Below are positions 56,721 to 64,000 of a DNA stretch of 64,000 bases, piece by piece. Positions within the stretch are counted from its first letter, which is position 1, and each line of letters opens with the position of its first letter. The translations under genes were made by a program, and so were the position numbers. Below the pieces are notes generated by a model. The model did no database searches, was not told the DNA's origin, and saw only the letters and a list, made by a program, of their open reading frames with translations. The DNA lies in NCBI RefSeq assembly GCF_019104765.1, contig NZ_JAHRXJ010000012.1:21283-85282 (forward strand), given 5' to 3'. The DNA is from Synechococcus sp. HK05 (lineage in GTDB: Bacteria > Cyanobacteriota > Cyanobacteriia > PCC-6307 > Cyanobiaceae).

Positions 56721-57275
56721 CATGGCGCATCCGCCACACAGCCGAGCAGATCAACCGCAAGCTCAAGACCGCTGAGCAGTTGATCAGCCAGTGCAAAACC
56801 GTAGCCGACGTTTGCCGCGCTATCGAGGTCACCCAGCCGACCTAACACCACTGGAAGCAGCAGTACGGCGGCATGCAGGCCGAGGAGACGAAACGGCTGA
56901 CCCAATTGGAGAAGGAGCACACCCGTCTCAAGAAGCTTCTGGCAGAAGCTGAGTTGGAGGAGGCGATGCTCAAGGAGTTGGCCGAGGGAAACTTCTGAGC
57001 CCGGAACGACGCCGCAGGGCCGTAGTGGCCCTGCGGCGTCGTTCCGGGTATCGGAGCGGTTCGCCTGCAGGGTGGTGAGCCAACACCACAGCACCCAGCG
57101 GCATGCCGGCAAGGTTGTCAACATCGAGGAGGCCGAGCTGGGGCAACGGCTCCGAGAGATCGCAGCCGAGGACATCCGTTGGGGCCGGCGGATGGCGTAC
57201 CGCATGCTCAGGCGGGAAAGGTAGTTGGTGAACCACAAGCGCGTGCACCGCCTTTGGCGGAAGGAGGATGTCCCG
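56721..57275 (+). pseudogene. IS3-family transposase remnant, left part (orfA and start of orfB)
   Basis: orfA text RIRHTAEQINRKLKTAEQLI, VADVCRAIEVTQPT then an in-frame TAA at 56843, continuing HHWKQQYGGMQAEETKRLTQ and LLAEAELEEAMLKELAEGNF. orfB follows in another frame: LSPERRRRAVVALRR, FACRVVSQHHSTQRHAGKV, IAAEDIRWGRRMAYRMLRR, then a TAG at 57222 and LVNHKRVHRLWRKE. The layout is that of the IS407-type branch of IS3. It is broken by stops, by a frameshift near the start, and by the IS21-family insertion at 57276. The other part resumes at 59932. Confidence 0.82.
57272..57275. repeat. Target-site duplication CCCG, left copy
   Basis: CCCG immediately precedes the TGTC left end of the IS21-family element. 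The identical CCCG follows its right end at 59928-59931. Confidence 0.65.
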
Positions 57276-57520
57276 TGTCAATCAGGTTGATGTGTGGCGT
57301 CAATCTGATTGACCGGTGGGTCCGGCTGTTCTGATCCCTCCTGGCGGCTGAGAACGCTGTTGGGATCGTGATCGTGACCAGGCTGTCGCGACGCGTCAAT
57401 CAAGTTGTGGGTTGCGCGTCAATCTCACGCCAGCTGGCCCCGTTGTCGTGTCGCCGCCTTGCTTCTGCTCGGCTGCAGCGTTGGTGGTGTTGATCGTGAC
57501 CGCCATGACGCTCGCGTCAA

Positions 57521-58324
57521 TTACGTAGGCGGGTCGATTGCATCGCTAGAAACCCGTGCAGCAGCTGCTTTCTGCCGGTAGCTATCACCCTTGATGCCCA
57601 CGATGTAGCAGTGGTGCACCAGCCGGTCCACCGCCGCCACGGTCATCGATCCACTGGGGAAGATCTCGTCCCACTCCCTGAACGGCTGGTTGGAGGTCAC
57701 CAGCAGGGATTTGCGCTCGTAGCGATGGCAGATCAGCTCAAACAGCACCGAGGTCTCGAGCTCGTTGCGACGCACGTAGGAGATGTCGTCGATCACCAAC
57801 AGGCTGTAGCGATCCAGCTTCTGGATCAGCGCCGGCAGCTCATAGCTGGCCTTGGCCTTCTGCAGCAGCTGCACCAGGGCCGTGGCAGGAAAGAAGCGGC
57901 AGGCCTGGTCCTGCTCGATCATCGCCATCATGATCGCAATGGCCAGGTGGGTTTTGCCCACACCGCTTGGTCCAAACAGCAGCAGGTTCTCGGCCTGTAG
58001 CAGCCAGGTGTGGCTGCGGGAGCGGACCTGGAGCTCCTGCCAGTGCTTGGGTTCGAGGTGCTGGTGATCAAAGCCATCCAGTCCCTTTTGCCACGGGAGA
58101 TGCGCCTCGCGCAGTAAGCGTTGGCGCCGGGCAATCAGGCGGTGGTCAACCTCCTGCTCACAGAGGGCATAGAGGAACTGGGCCGGGCTCCAGCCTTCTG
58201 CCTCAGCTTGCTGGCAGAGCGGCTGCCAGTGGCTGCGAAAGCGCGCGAGTTTCAGCTGTTTGAGCAGGAGTGGCAAGGCCGCTTCCACCGCCTGCGAGCG
58301 GGGAACCGGAGAGGAGGTGGTCAT
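57521..58324 (-). CDS. istB: IS21 helper ATPase IstB
   Basis: 267 residues, uninterrupted. The AAA+ core has Walker A LLFGPSGVGKTHLAIAIMMA and Walker B YSLLVIDDISYVRRNELETS, followed by LICHRYERKSLLVTSNQPFR and DRLVHHCYIVGIKGDSYR. The N-terminal part (LLLKQLKLARFRSHWQPLC) is the IstB-specific domain that binds IstA. IstB remodels target DNA for the transposase. Its start overlaps the 3' end of istA by about 120 nt, longer than usual. Confidence 0.93.
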   Translation of the reverse strand: MTTSSPVPRSQAVEAALPLLLKQLKLARFRSHWQPLCQQAEAEGWSPAQFLYALCEQEVDHRLIARRQRLLREAHLPWQKGLDGFDHQHLEPKHWQELQVRSRSHTWLLQAENLLLFGPSGVGKTHLAIAIMMAMIEQDQACRFFPATALVQLLQKAKASYELPALIQKLDRYSLLVIDDISYVRRNELETSVLFELICHRYERKSLLVTSNQPFREWDEIFPSGSMTVAAVDRLVHHCYIVGIKGDSYRQKAAAARVSSDAIDPPT

Positions 58325-59830
58325 AGGAGGCCAGCAGGTGTTGGGGGATCACGGGATCAGGCAGGGCGCTGCGACGCGGCGGCACCCGGAAGCGCTGCTG
58401 CAACAGCGAGAGAGACAGAGCCTTGCGTTGATGGGCTTTCTGCAGGAAGGCGAGCACCAGCTCAAAGGACGCCACCCGCACGGCCACATACAGCGCCTCA
58501 ACCAAGGGCCTCCGGCCCACTCCGCTTCGCTTCGTATACAAGCGAGCAGCGCCGTCATGGTCACCGCCAGCGAGCAGGTGCTGCCAGAAGTCCCACCAGC
58601 GCTGGTCGGGGAAGAGGTGGCGCTGGTAGCGGCAATGGAGCAGCGCCCTCGGTTTGGCACGCAGGCCGTCGATCAAGTGCTCCAGATCGATGCACCAGGC
58701 GCGCTTCTCGCCGGAGTCGCCATAGGCACGTGGGAGCTGGCAAACCCAGTCGCGACCGAGGTAGACGACCAGCCGGTCATGGTGCAACAGCACCGCAACC
58801 TGACGGCCAATCAGGCTTGGCGGAACGGAGTAGACAACCTGGCGCTCCTCAATCGTGCTGGTGCTCCGCACCCGCACCGTCAGCAGCTCGTAGTCCGCAA
58901 AGCGGAAGGCTGGCAACGCTGAGAGGTGTTCCAGCTCCTGCTCATAGCGCCGCTGGCGCCGGGCGTTGAGGGCGCTGAACACCTCCGCCAGCAGTTCGCC
59001 ATATTCGGCGGGTTCCTCGAAATCGCAGCTGCCGCGCAGGATCAGCTTTTGCTCCAGCCGCCGTTTCACGTGGCCGTGCGGTGCCTCGATGATCCCGTTT
59101 TCATGGGCCACGCCGCGGTTGTTACGGCTGGCGCTCAGGCCGTAGTGAGCGCAGAGCGCCTGGTAGCGAGGGGTGTGTCGAGGGCGTAGCTGCCGTCACG
59201 GTTCCGGCTGGCGGCCGATAGGCGATCCGTGCGCAGTTCTTTTGGCACCCCACCGCAGGCAGCCAGGGCGTTTTGCAAACCCTCGGCGAGCGCCACAAAG
59301 CTCTCGCCGCCATGGATCACCTGGCCGTAAGCCCAGCCGCTCCACGCCAGGCGGTAGTGGAACAGCAGGTGCGGAAACGGTTCTCCCCGCAGGGTGATGT
59401 CCACCCGCTTGACCTTGGTGAAATCACAGAAGCCGATCTCGCCGGGCTGATACGCCAGCGGGAACATCACCTCAGGCGCCGGGCCATGGAGGGCCTTCCA
59501 TTGCTGCACACGCCGCTGGAGCGTGCGTTTCACCGAACTCCACTCCTGATCTGGCATTTGCTCCTGCAGATGCTCCAGCAGCGTGGTGGGCGTGAGGGCC
59601 GGATGGTGTTCAAGCAGGGGCAGCAGCAACGGCTCCCACACCGCCGCCAATGGGTCAGCGCGTCGTCTGCCGCGGGGCTTGGCGGACTTGGGTTGCAAGC
59701 GACCGGAGTCGATCCGGTGAGCACTGCTCGCCGAAATGCCCGCCGCTGCGGCAGCCACCTCCTGGCGGCTGCCGGCTCGTCGTTTGGACATGTACAGCGC
59801 AATCTGTTGAGCGGTGAGGGGAGCAGGCAT
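58203..59830 (-). pseudogene. istA: IS21 transposase IstA, one frameshift
   Basis: The N-terminal part (MPAPLTAQQIALYMSKRRAG; PGEIGFCDFTKVKRVDITLR; VPKELRTDRLSAASRNRDGS) and the C-terminal part (NNRGVAHENGIIEAPHGHVK; ILRGSCDFEEPAEYGELLAE) are both well preserved but in different frames. The break is at about 59173-59179, where GACACACC is read in place of an expected GAC-ATC-ACC-like codon run. A single missing base explains it. The retroviral-type integrase Asp (CDFTK), second Asp (RTDRL) and Glu (ENGIIE) are all present across the two pieces. It is either a recent inactivation, a sequencing error, or a recoded site. Confidence 0.85.
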
Positions 59831-59927
59831 GACCCGGTGCCCTGCGCATGGCAACCGGATTCAGCGCAACCCCTCCAGAGCGGTCAACCTGTTTGGCGCG
59901 ACCCCTCAACCTGATTGTCGTCGGACA

Positions 59928-59931
59928 CCCG
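59928..59931. repeat. Target-site duplication CCCG, right copy
   Basis: CCCG follows the ...GGACA right end of the IS21-family element and matches the copy at 57272-57275. Confidence 0.65.
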
Positions 59932-60435
59932 TACCAGGTGTAGGCCATGGACGTCCAGTTCAACGCCACCGCCGATGGTCGGCGACTGAAGTTCCTGAAC
60001 GAGATGGATGAGAACAGCCGTTTGTACCTGGCGATGCGTGTGGGTCGGCGTTGTAACGCCAAGGATGTGATGGCCGTGATGGAGGAGGACACCAGCCTCT
60101 ATCAACCGCCGGCATCATCCGCATCGACAACGGCCCCGAGTTCATTGTCCACGCGCTCAGAACTTGGTGCAAGAACAGCGGCACAGCCACCACCTACATC
60201 GAGCCAGGCTCGCCATGGCAGAACGGCATTGTTGAATCCTTCAACAGACGGTTCAGGGATGAATACCTCATCGTCACGGATCCTGAGGCCCAGGGCTTGG
60301 CCATTCGCTGGCGCTGGGAGTACAACACCCTCAGGCCCCCATTCAGCTCTCCAGGGGGGTACGCCCCTGGAGGCAGATCAAGCAGCTGCTGCATGACCAC
60401 TCACTCTCATTGCTCCTGGACCATGAAGGGGGTCA
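59932..60435 (+). pseudogene. IS3-family transposase remnant, right part (end of orfB)
   Basis: It continues the interrupted orfB: QV, a TAG in place of Trp, then AMDVQFNATADGRRLKFLNE and MDENSRLYLAMRVGRRCNAK. After a frameshift near 60105 it reads IIRIDNGPEFIVHALRTWCK, TTYIEPGSPWQNGIVESFNR and RFRDEYLIVTDPEAQGLAIR, which hold the D-D-E transposase residues. A second frameshift near 60340 precedes the TPLEA end. The sequence ends with GACCATGAAGGGGGTCA, which reads as an IS3-type right terminus. Some 20-30 residues usually found at the join with the left part are missing. Confidence 0.82.
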
Positions 60436-61165
60436 CGTCATCAGGAATTTGAGGGCTCGCCAATCCATGGTCTGATCGAATTGAAAATGAGTGGCCAAAT
60501 GTGGTGGGGATACTCGGCCCGAACAGTTCCCATTTGCCACCGGAAGGCCTCGATCGCTTGCGTAGGCGCGTAGGGACACTGCCGCAGCCCCTCCTCCTGC
60601 TAGATGCGTTGCACCCGCTTGTGATTGATGCTCGAGCCATCCACCGGGGCCGCCTGCACTGAAGCCGGCGCCCCAACGCACGTGGCACTGGGCAAGGTCC
60701 CGAATTCGCCTGCGCATTTTCTGCTCCTCGATCGCTGACACCGTGTTGGGTATGCGGTTCTGGCCCGCCAGACGGCAGCGACGTCACTGAGACAACCGAT
60801 ATCGATCCTGCAGAAGGGATACGTCTCTGCGGCGTCGCTCCAGGCAAAGAATTTGCCTTCACAAGCGCCTTAAGCATTGCCGTGTCGAGCTCAGCGTCAG
60901 CCAGCAAGCGCGTGAGGCGGGCATTCTCCTGATCCAACTCCTTCAAGCGTTTTGCCTCTGTAGCCTTCATCCAACAGTAGAGCCGATGCCAGCGGTGAAA
61001 GTTCGGAGCCGATTCCTTAAGGGAGCGACAGAAATCAGCGAGAGTATGGCATTGGTTGAGGAGCTGCTCAGCAGTTCGAAGATTGCGGTTGATATTGTCG
61101 GGTGTATATAGTTTGGATTTTTGGAGCTTCTCACGGCCAAGTCTTGACGGATGGAAAGCTGACAT
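60436..61165 (-). pseudogene. Second IS3-family remnant, opposite strand
   Basis: An orfA-like frame starts at 61165: SKLYTPDNINRNLRTAEQLL, NQCHTLADFCRSLKESAPNF, EAKRLKELDQENARLTRLLA and DAELDTAMLKALVKANS. The orfB region that should follow is scattered over frames (SAIEEQKMRRRIRDLAQCHV; HLATHFQFDQTMDWRALKF) with an internal TAG, and ends truncated near 60440. It abuts the right end of the first IS3 remnant tail to tail. The orfA part alone might still be translated but has no function without orfB. Confidence 0.75.
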
Positions 61166-61584
61166 AAGAGCTAATTCAGTTTCTTGATTCCAAGTCAGGC
61201 CAGTGCAACGTTTGCGTCTACAAGGTCGACAGTAGAAGCAGCGCCATATATTTTTACGCCCTCAGTAGCCACCTGGAGCCGTGCCGCGATCACCAGGGTA
61301 TCCCTGTGGAGCAACTGATGTATAAGAGACAGAATATGCAGTAACTGGCCATTGTCCAACATTGACAAACTGGGCAGCGATGGATGTGACCGAAGGACTG
61401 ATTGACTAATAAAGAAAAGGCGGAGGTTTGAAGAAGGTGACAGTGGGCAATACGTTGAAAGGCATGAGTAAGCGAGGCTGGCAAGAAATTGAATGCTATA
61501 CCACGGAGGGGTGAGGTTAGTTGTCAGGGGGTGGTGGGGCTGAGCTAGATAGGTTTTACGCGGTGATTGGCGTCCCATCAAGAA
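61166..61584. other. Unassigned region between IS debris and the RTX gene
   Basis: A minus-strand open frame covers most of it (61195-61581, 128 codons), but its text is unlike any family I know and its composition is irregular, so I do not call a gene. The C-terminal text KIYGAASTVDLVDANVALA could be the tail of a lost exported protein. A Tn5-mosaic-end-like 14-mer lies at 61319-61332. Confidence 0.4.
61319..61332 (+). repeat. 14-nt match to the Tn5 mosaic end
   Basis: TGTATAAGAGACAG equals the last 14 nt of the Tn5 mosaic end. The bases before it (CTGA) match the mosaic end only if a GT dinucleotide is missing. It could be an adapter remnant in the assembly or the end of a natural IS50-like element. 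Confidence 0.5.
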
Positions 61585-61629
61585 GCCGCCTCAAAGGGCG
61601 GCCATAAAAGCCCCTCCGAGAAGGGGCTT
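61585..61629 (-). terminator. Tandem terminators after the RTX gene
   Basis: Read on the minus strand, AGCCCCT/AGGGGCT with a 6-nt loop is followed by TTTA (61605-61629). Then GCCGCC/GGCGGC with a 6-nt loop is followed by TTCTT (61585-61602). The first is a good rho-independent terminator for the RTX gene 22 bp upstream; the second is a weaker backup. Confidence 0.8.
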
Positions 61630-61650
61630 GAATTAAAACATCGCCAAAGA

Positions 61651-63588
61651 TCAGGCAATGAATGAGAAGTTTGCACCAAGAAGGGGCGTACTCACACCAG
61701 CACTGAGAACAGCGATATCAGTGACTTCCCAGTTAGCACCAATGGCAGTAGCAGCAGCGGTGTTACTAGTAACGGTTGCCACAGCAAGCCTCTGCACTCC
61801 AGTACTGACGTTGTACTGGATGACAAACGAATCGTTCGCAGTCAGAGCGCCATTAGTCGTAATAGCTAAGTTTTCCAAGTCTGTCTCCAAAGCTGCAGCG
61901 TTTGCTACAGATGCGGCTGTGTAGTTAAACACATTAGTAGCTGCACCGATTGTAATAGCACCACCAATATCTTGAACAGTAATTGGTGCACCTGCGACAA
62001 CAGATGCATTACTGCCTTGGACAAAATCGATTGTTGCCCCCACAAAAGTAGCATTAGCAGCTTCTAGGGAACCAAGGCTGAATGCCGCAACATCATTTTG
62101 ACCTGAGGTGAAATCGGTAACAGTATCAATAGTCAGGCCAGAGGTGAATCTAAACTGATCGGCTCCAGTACCGCCAGTCAGTGTATCTGCAGCCAGTCCA
62201 CCGGTGATGGTGTCTGCGAAACTGGAACCCTCAAGTGTGTCGTTAGAACTTGAGCCAACTAGTGAATAACCATTAGTGCCAATGGCGGCAGAGAGGTCAT
62301 AATTCACTGCTGTTCCAGCAGGGGCGGTAATCGTTGCCGTCCCCGAGTTTGAAGTCACAGATGTAGCTGTAAACCTACTAGACGTGGCCACTACAGATGC
62401 GCCTGAGCTAACGACGAGGACATCGGCCACCGTATCAGTCGTCAGCAGGTCTGTAATGGTATCTGAGCCGAGATCTACGAAGAAAGTATCAGTGCCGTTA
62501 CCACCAGTCATTACATCATTTCCAGCGCCGCCCTGAAGCGAATCAGAACCATCGCCACCACTGAGGGAGTCGTTGCCGCCGCCAGCAAACAAATAATCGT
62601 TACCGCTGCCTCCCAAGATAGTATTATCGACTCCTGAACCCTGCGAAATAGTGAAGGTGTTAGAAGTAATACCTACGTTAATACCAGAAATAACGTTAAG
62701 ATCAGAGCTGGATGCGGTTCCATTGAAACTGGGCTCAGCTGTTCCAAGACTGATCAGGGAATCAGCTGCATTGATTGGCGACGAACCCACAAAAATGACT
62801 TGAGCATTAACCGAGCTTGTTGTAGAGCCAGTTGTTGACTGGAGAGAATATGACGTGGAGCCTGACAGGAATATAGTCTGATTTGAACCGGATCCACCAC
62901 TAAATGTAGTGAGGCTTGTGGGGGAAGGTGACGGCGGGCCAGAAATAGATTGAATGTTTAAATTATTCGGAGCAGCGTTTAGCGATGTAGAGAGACTTAC
63001 AAGTGAGGCACTGTCAGCATTGTTCTGAGTAACAGTAAAAGCTGTTGGTGCTGGCGTGGGCGTGGGCGTTGGAGTCGGGGTAGGAGTAGGAGTCGGGGTA
63101 GGAGTAGGAGTCGGGGTAGGAGTAGGTGTAGGTGTAGGAGTAGGTGTAGGAGTCGGGGTAGGAGTAGGTGTAGGTGTAGGAGTCGGGGTAGGAGTCGGAG
63201 TCGGAGTCGGAGTCGGAGTCGGAGTCGGAGTCGGGGTAGGAGCAGGACCTACGGCTGTGCCACGTGGGTTGTAAAGGAAATCAATCGCGATCTCGCCTTT
63301 CTCAACACGCAGGTTTTTGTTCTGCAGTGAAGGATCGAAATCAAAAAGCTGACCGTTTTTTGTGTAGTTCGGAGCGGATCCGTTTACATCCTTGAATTCA
63401 AATCTGATTTTCTTGTTTTTATTTTTAAAGACTTGCCTAACGCTAGAATCAATGTCTGCATTGCCGTCGATGTCGAAAATGTCGCTGCCGAGACGGCGAC
63501 CCGTCTTCTTGTTGAATGCCTTAACCTTGAGGCCGCTAACATTGGTTGCGCCGTCAAGCTGGATGTCGACAAGGAATTCCTTGGCCAT
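61651..63588 (-). CDS. RTX calcium-binding protein with a long Pro-Thr linker
   Basis: 645 residues. Residues 1-115 are an unrecognised soluble domain ([33 protein letters not shown]). Residues ~116-178 are a pure Thr-Pro repeat. The remainder is Ser/Thr/Gly-rich with RTX nonapeptides ([35 protein letters not shown]) around residues 324-385, a second set near 455-480 ([20 protein letters not shown]), and a hydrophobic aliphatic C-terminus ending [10 protein letters not shown]. No N-terminal signal peptide, so secretion through a type I system recognising the C-terminus is expected. No T1SS ABC gene is adjacent. AT-shifted composition. Probably a calcium-dependent surface or exported protein. 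Confidence 0.88.
   Translation of the reverse strand: MAKEFLVDIQLDGATNVSGLKVKAFNKKTGRRLGSDIFDIDGNADIDSSVRQVFKNKNKKIRFEFKDVNGSAPNYTKNGQLFDFDPSLQNKNLRVEKGEIAIDFLYNPRGTAVGPAPTPTPTPTPTPTPTPTPTPTPTPTPTPTPTPTPTPTPTPTPTPTPTPTPTPTPTPTPTPTPTPAPTAFTVTQNNADSASLVSLSTSLNAAPNNLNIQSISGPPSPSPTSLTTFSGGSGSNQTIFLSGSTSYSLQSTTGSTTSSVNAQVIFVGSSPINAADSLISLGTAEPSFNGTASSSDLNVISGINVGITSNTFTISQGSGVDNTILGGSGNDYLFAGGGNDSLSGGDGSDSLQGGAGNDVMTGGNGTDTFFVDLGSDTITDLLTTDTVADVLVVSSGASVVATSSRFTATSVTSNSGTATITAPAGTAVNYDLSAAIGTNGYSLVGSSSNDTLEGSSFADTITGGLAADTLTGGTGADQFRFTSGLTIDTVTDFTSGQNDVAAFSLGSLEAANATFVGATIDFVQGSNASVVAGAPITVQDIGGAITIGAATNVFNYTAASVANAAALETDLENLAITTNGALTANDSFVIQYNVSTGVQRLAVATVTSNTAAATAIGANWEVTDIAVLSAGVSTPLLGANFSFIA
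63052..63246. repeat. Hexameric coding repeat encoding (Thr-Pro)n
   Basis: About 32 imperfect 6-bp units (GGAGTC, GGGGTA, GGAGTA, GGTGTA on the plus strand) encode the Thr-Pro linker on the minus strand. Unit changes are confined to synonymous third positions. Being a multiple of three, gain or loss of units changes linker length without frameshift. Confidence 0.9.
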
Positions 63589-63844
63589 GACACGGAAAGT
63601 GTTTCGACTTTATTGTAGCACGCCTGTCAAGACCTGCGCTGCACGAGTATGCTCAGCCGTTTATTTCAGCAAATACCCACTTCTGGGTATCACAGCAGAT
63701 TAGTTGCTATGCATAAAAAGTTGAATTTGGGTAGTAGGCAATTATCAGCTCTACAGGGATTTTACACTCCTTCGAAATGCTGCATGGAAATCCTGGGGCA
63801 CCGCTCCTGACCCGACGCTACAGCGTCAGCTCGATCCAGCCAAC
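63589..63844. other. Spacer between rRNA operon and RTX gene
   Basis: No gene seen. It holds the leader and promoter region of the RTX gene (minus strand). A GACGCTACAGCGTC inverted repeat lies near 63815. Confidence 0.45.
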
Positions 63845-63868
63845 AAAAAAGCCACCCTCTCGGGTGGC
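63845..63868 (-). terminator. Terminator of the rRNA operon
   Basis: Minus-strand stem GCCACCC/GGGTGGC with a GAGA loop is followed by TTTTTT. It lies about 75 bp downstream of the 5S rRNA 3' end. Confidence 0.9.
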
Positions 63869-63944
63869 TTCTCTGTCTCATCACCTCAGCTGCTGATCAA
63901 CAGCAAGCTTTGAGGCGTGAGCTGGTTGGAGCAAAGAATGTTTT

Positions 63945-64000
63945 ACCTGGCATCGACCTATTTTCTCAGGGGGCTACCCCCCAAATATCGTCGGCGCTGC
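63945..64000 (-). rRNA. rrf: 5S ribosomal RNA, 3' part
   Basis: Read on the minus strand, the end is ATAGGTCGATGCCAGGT, with GGGTAGCCCCC and GCGACGATA-like text before it. This is the 3' third of cyanobacterial 5S rRNA (consensus ...TAGCTCGATGCCAGGT). The rest of the gene, and presumably the 23S and 16S genes, lie beyond the window. It is transcribed leftward into the terminator at 63845. Confidence 0.88.

Larger units (their letters stand above)
57276..59927. mobile_element. IS21-family insertion sequence, about 2.65 kb
   Basis: The left end is TGTCAATCAGGTTGATG; the right end read inward is TGTCCGACGACAATCAGGTTG, so both share CAATCAGGTTGA near a TGT terminus. The left subterminal region carries three GCGTCAATC repeats (57297, 57393, 57416), a hallmark of IS21-type ends. 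It contains istA (frameshifted) and istB (intact) on the minus strand. It is flanked by a 4-bp CCCG duplication and lies inside the IS3 remnant. Region 57276-57520 holds only the end repeats and no gene. Confidence 0.85.

Noticed and set aside
61195..61581. 128-codon minus-strand open frame upstream of the tandem terminators
   Set aside because: No recognisable domain, irregular composition, and it runs through the mosaic-end-like site; kept only as an unassigned region.
63052..63246. Tandem short repeats suggesting a CRISPR array or a plus-strand Val-Gly protein
   Set aside because: Units are only 6 bp with no spacers; they are the coding repeat for Thr-Pro in the RTX gene on the minus strand.

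Overview
The window is a GC-rich chromosome segment of an alpha-picocyanobacterium (Synechococcus/Cyanobium type). The photosynthetic marker genes support this: psbY, a CyanoP (psbP) lipoprotein, carotene isomerase crtH, and ycf54 for the Mg-protoporphyrin monomethylester cyclase. Gene packing is dense, with many ATGA start/stop overlaps. The 3' end of a 5S rRNA gene on the minus strand enters at the right edge. No tRNA gene and no CRISPR array was recognised.

Layout. 1-2.3 kb: tail of a gamma-carbonic-anhydrase-like protein, psbY, two secreted unknowns and one further unknown. 2.3-9.4 kb: trmFO, a CDF-type membrane protein, a MazEF-like toxin-antitoxin pair, crtH, a GH13 amylase and small unknowns. 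9.4-14 kb: an atypical OmpR-type regulator, a Grx4-BolA pair, plsC, pdxJ-ycf54. 14-23.6 kb: a PPP-family phosphatase followed by recC-recB-recD and a cupin, one tight plus-strand run. 23.6-31.3 kb: a DEAD-box RNA helicase, a glycine-rich RRM protein, a PEP-mutase/isocitrate-lyase family enzyme, an ABC exporter, an LCP protein and MgtC. 31.4-39.7 kb: an unusual efflux-like locus with two split pairs of FUSC proteins, a TolC, an HlyD adaptor, a tiny two-helix membrane protein and a degenerate K+-channel-like protein. 39.7-52.7 kb: housekeeping genes (an FAD oxidoreductase, psbP, recR, lipA, then the coupled minus-strand run lysA-cdaA-uppS-bioB-trhO-GST/DUF952-GNAT, then rimI and clpC).

52.8-63.6 kb is a different compartment. 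In its glycosyltransferase, TPR-glycosyltransferase and RTX genes base use shifts toward A+T. Between them lies an IS graveyard: an IS3-family remnant split by an IS21-family element with a 4-bp target duplication, a second IS3 remnant in the opposite orientation, and a fragment of another orfA. It sits between clpC and an rRNA operon and looks like an acquired surface-glycan/exoprotein island.

The best candidate for an undescribed system is the split-FUSC/TolC/HlyD locus at 31.4-39.7 kb. Assignments rest on motifs read by eye. No database search was possible, so family names for small unknowns are tentative.
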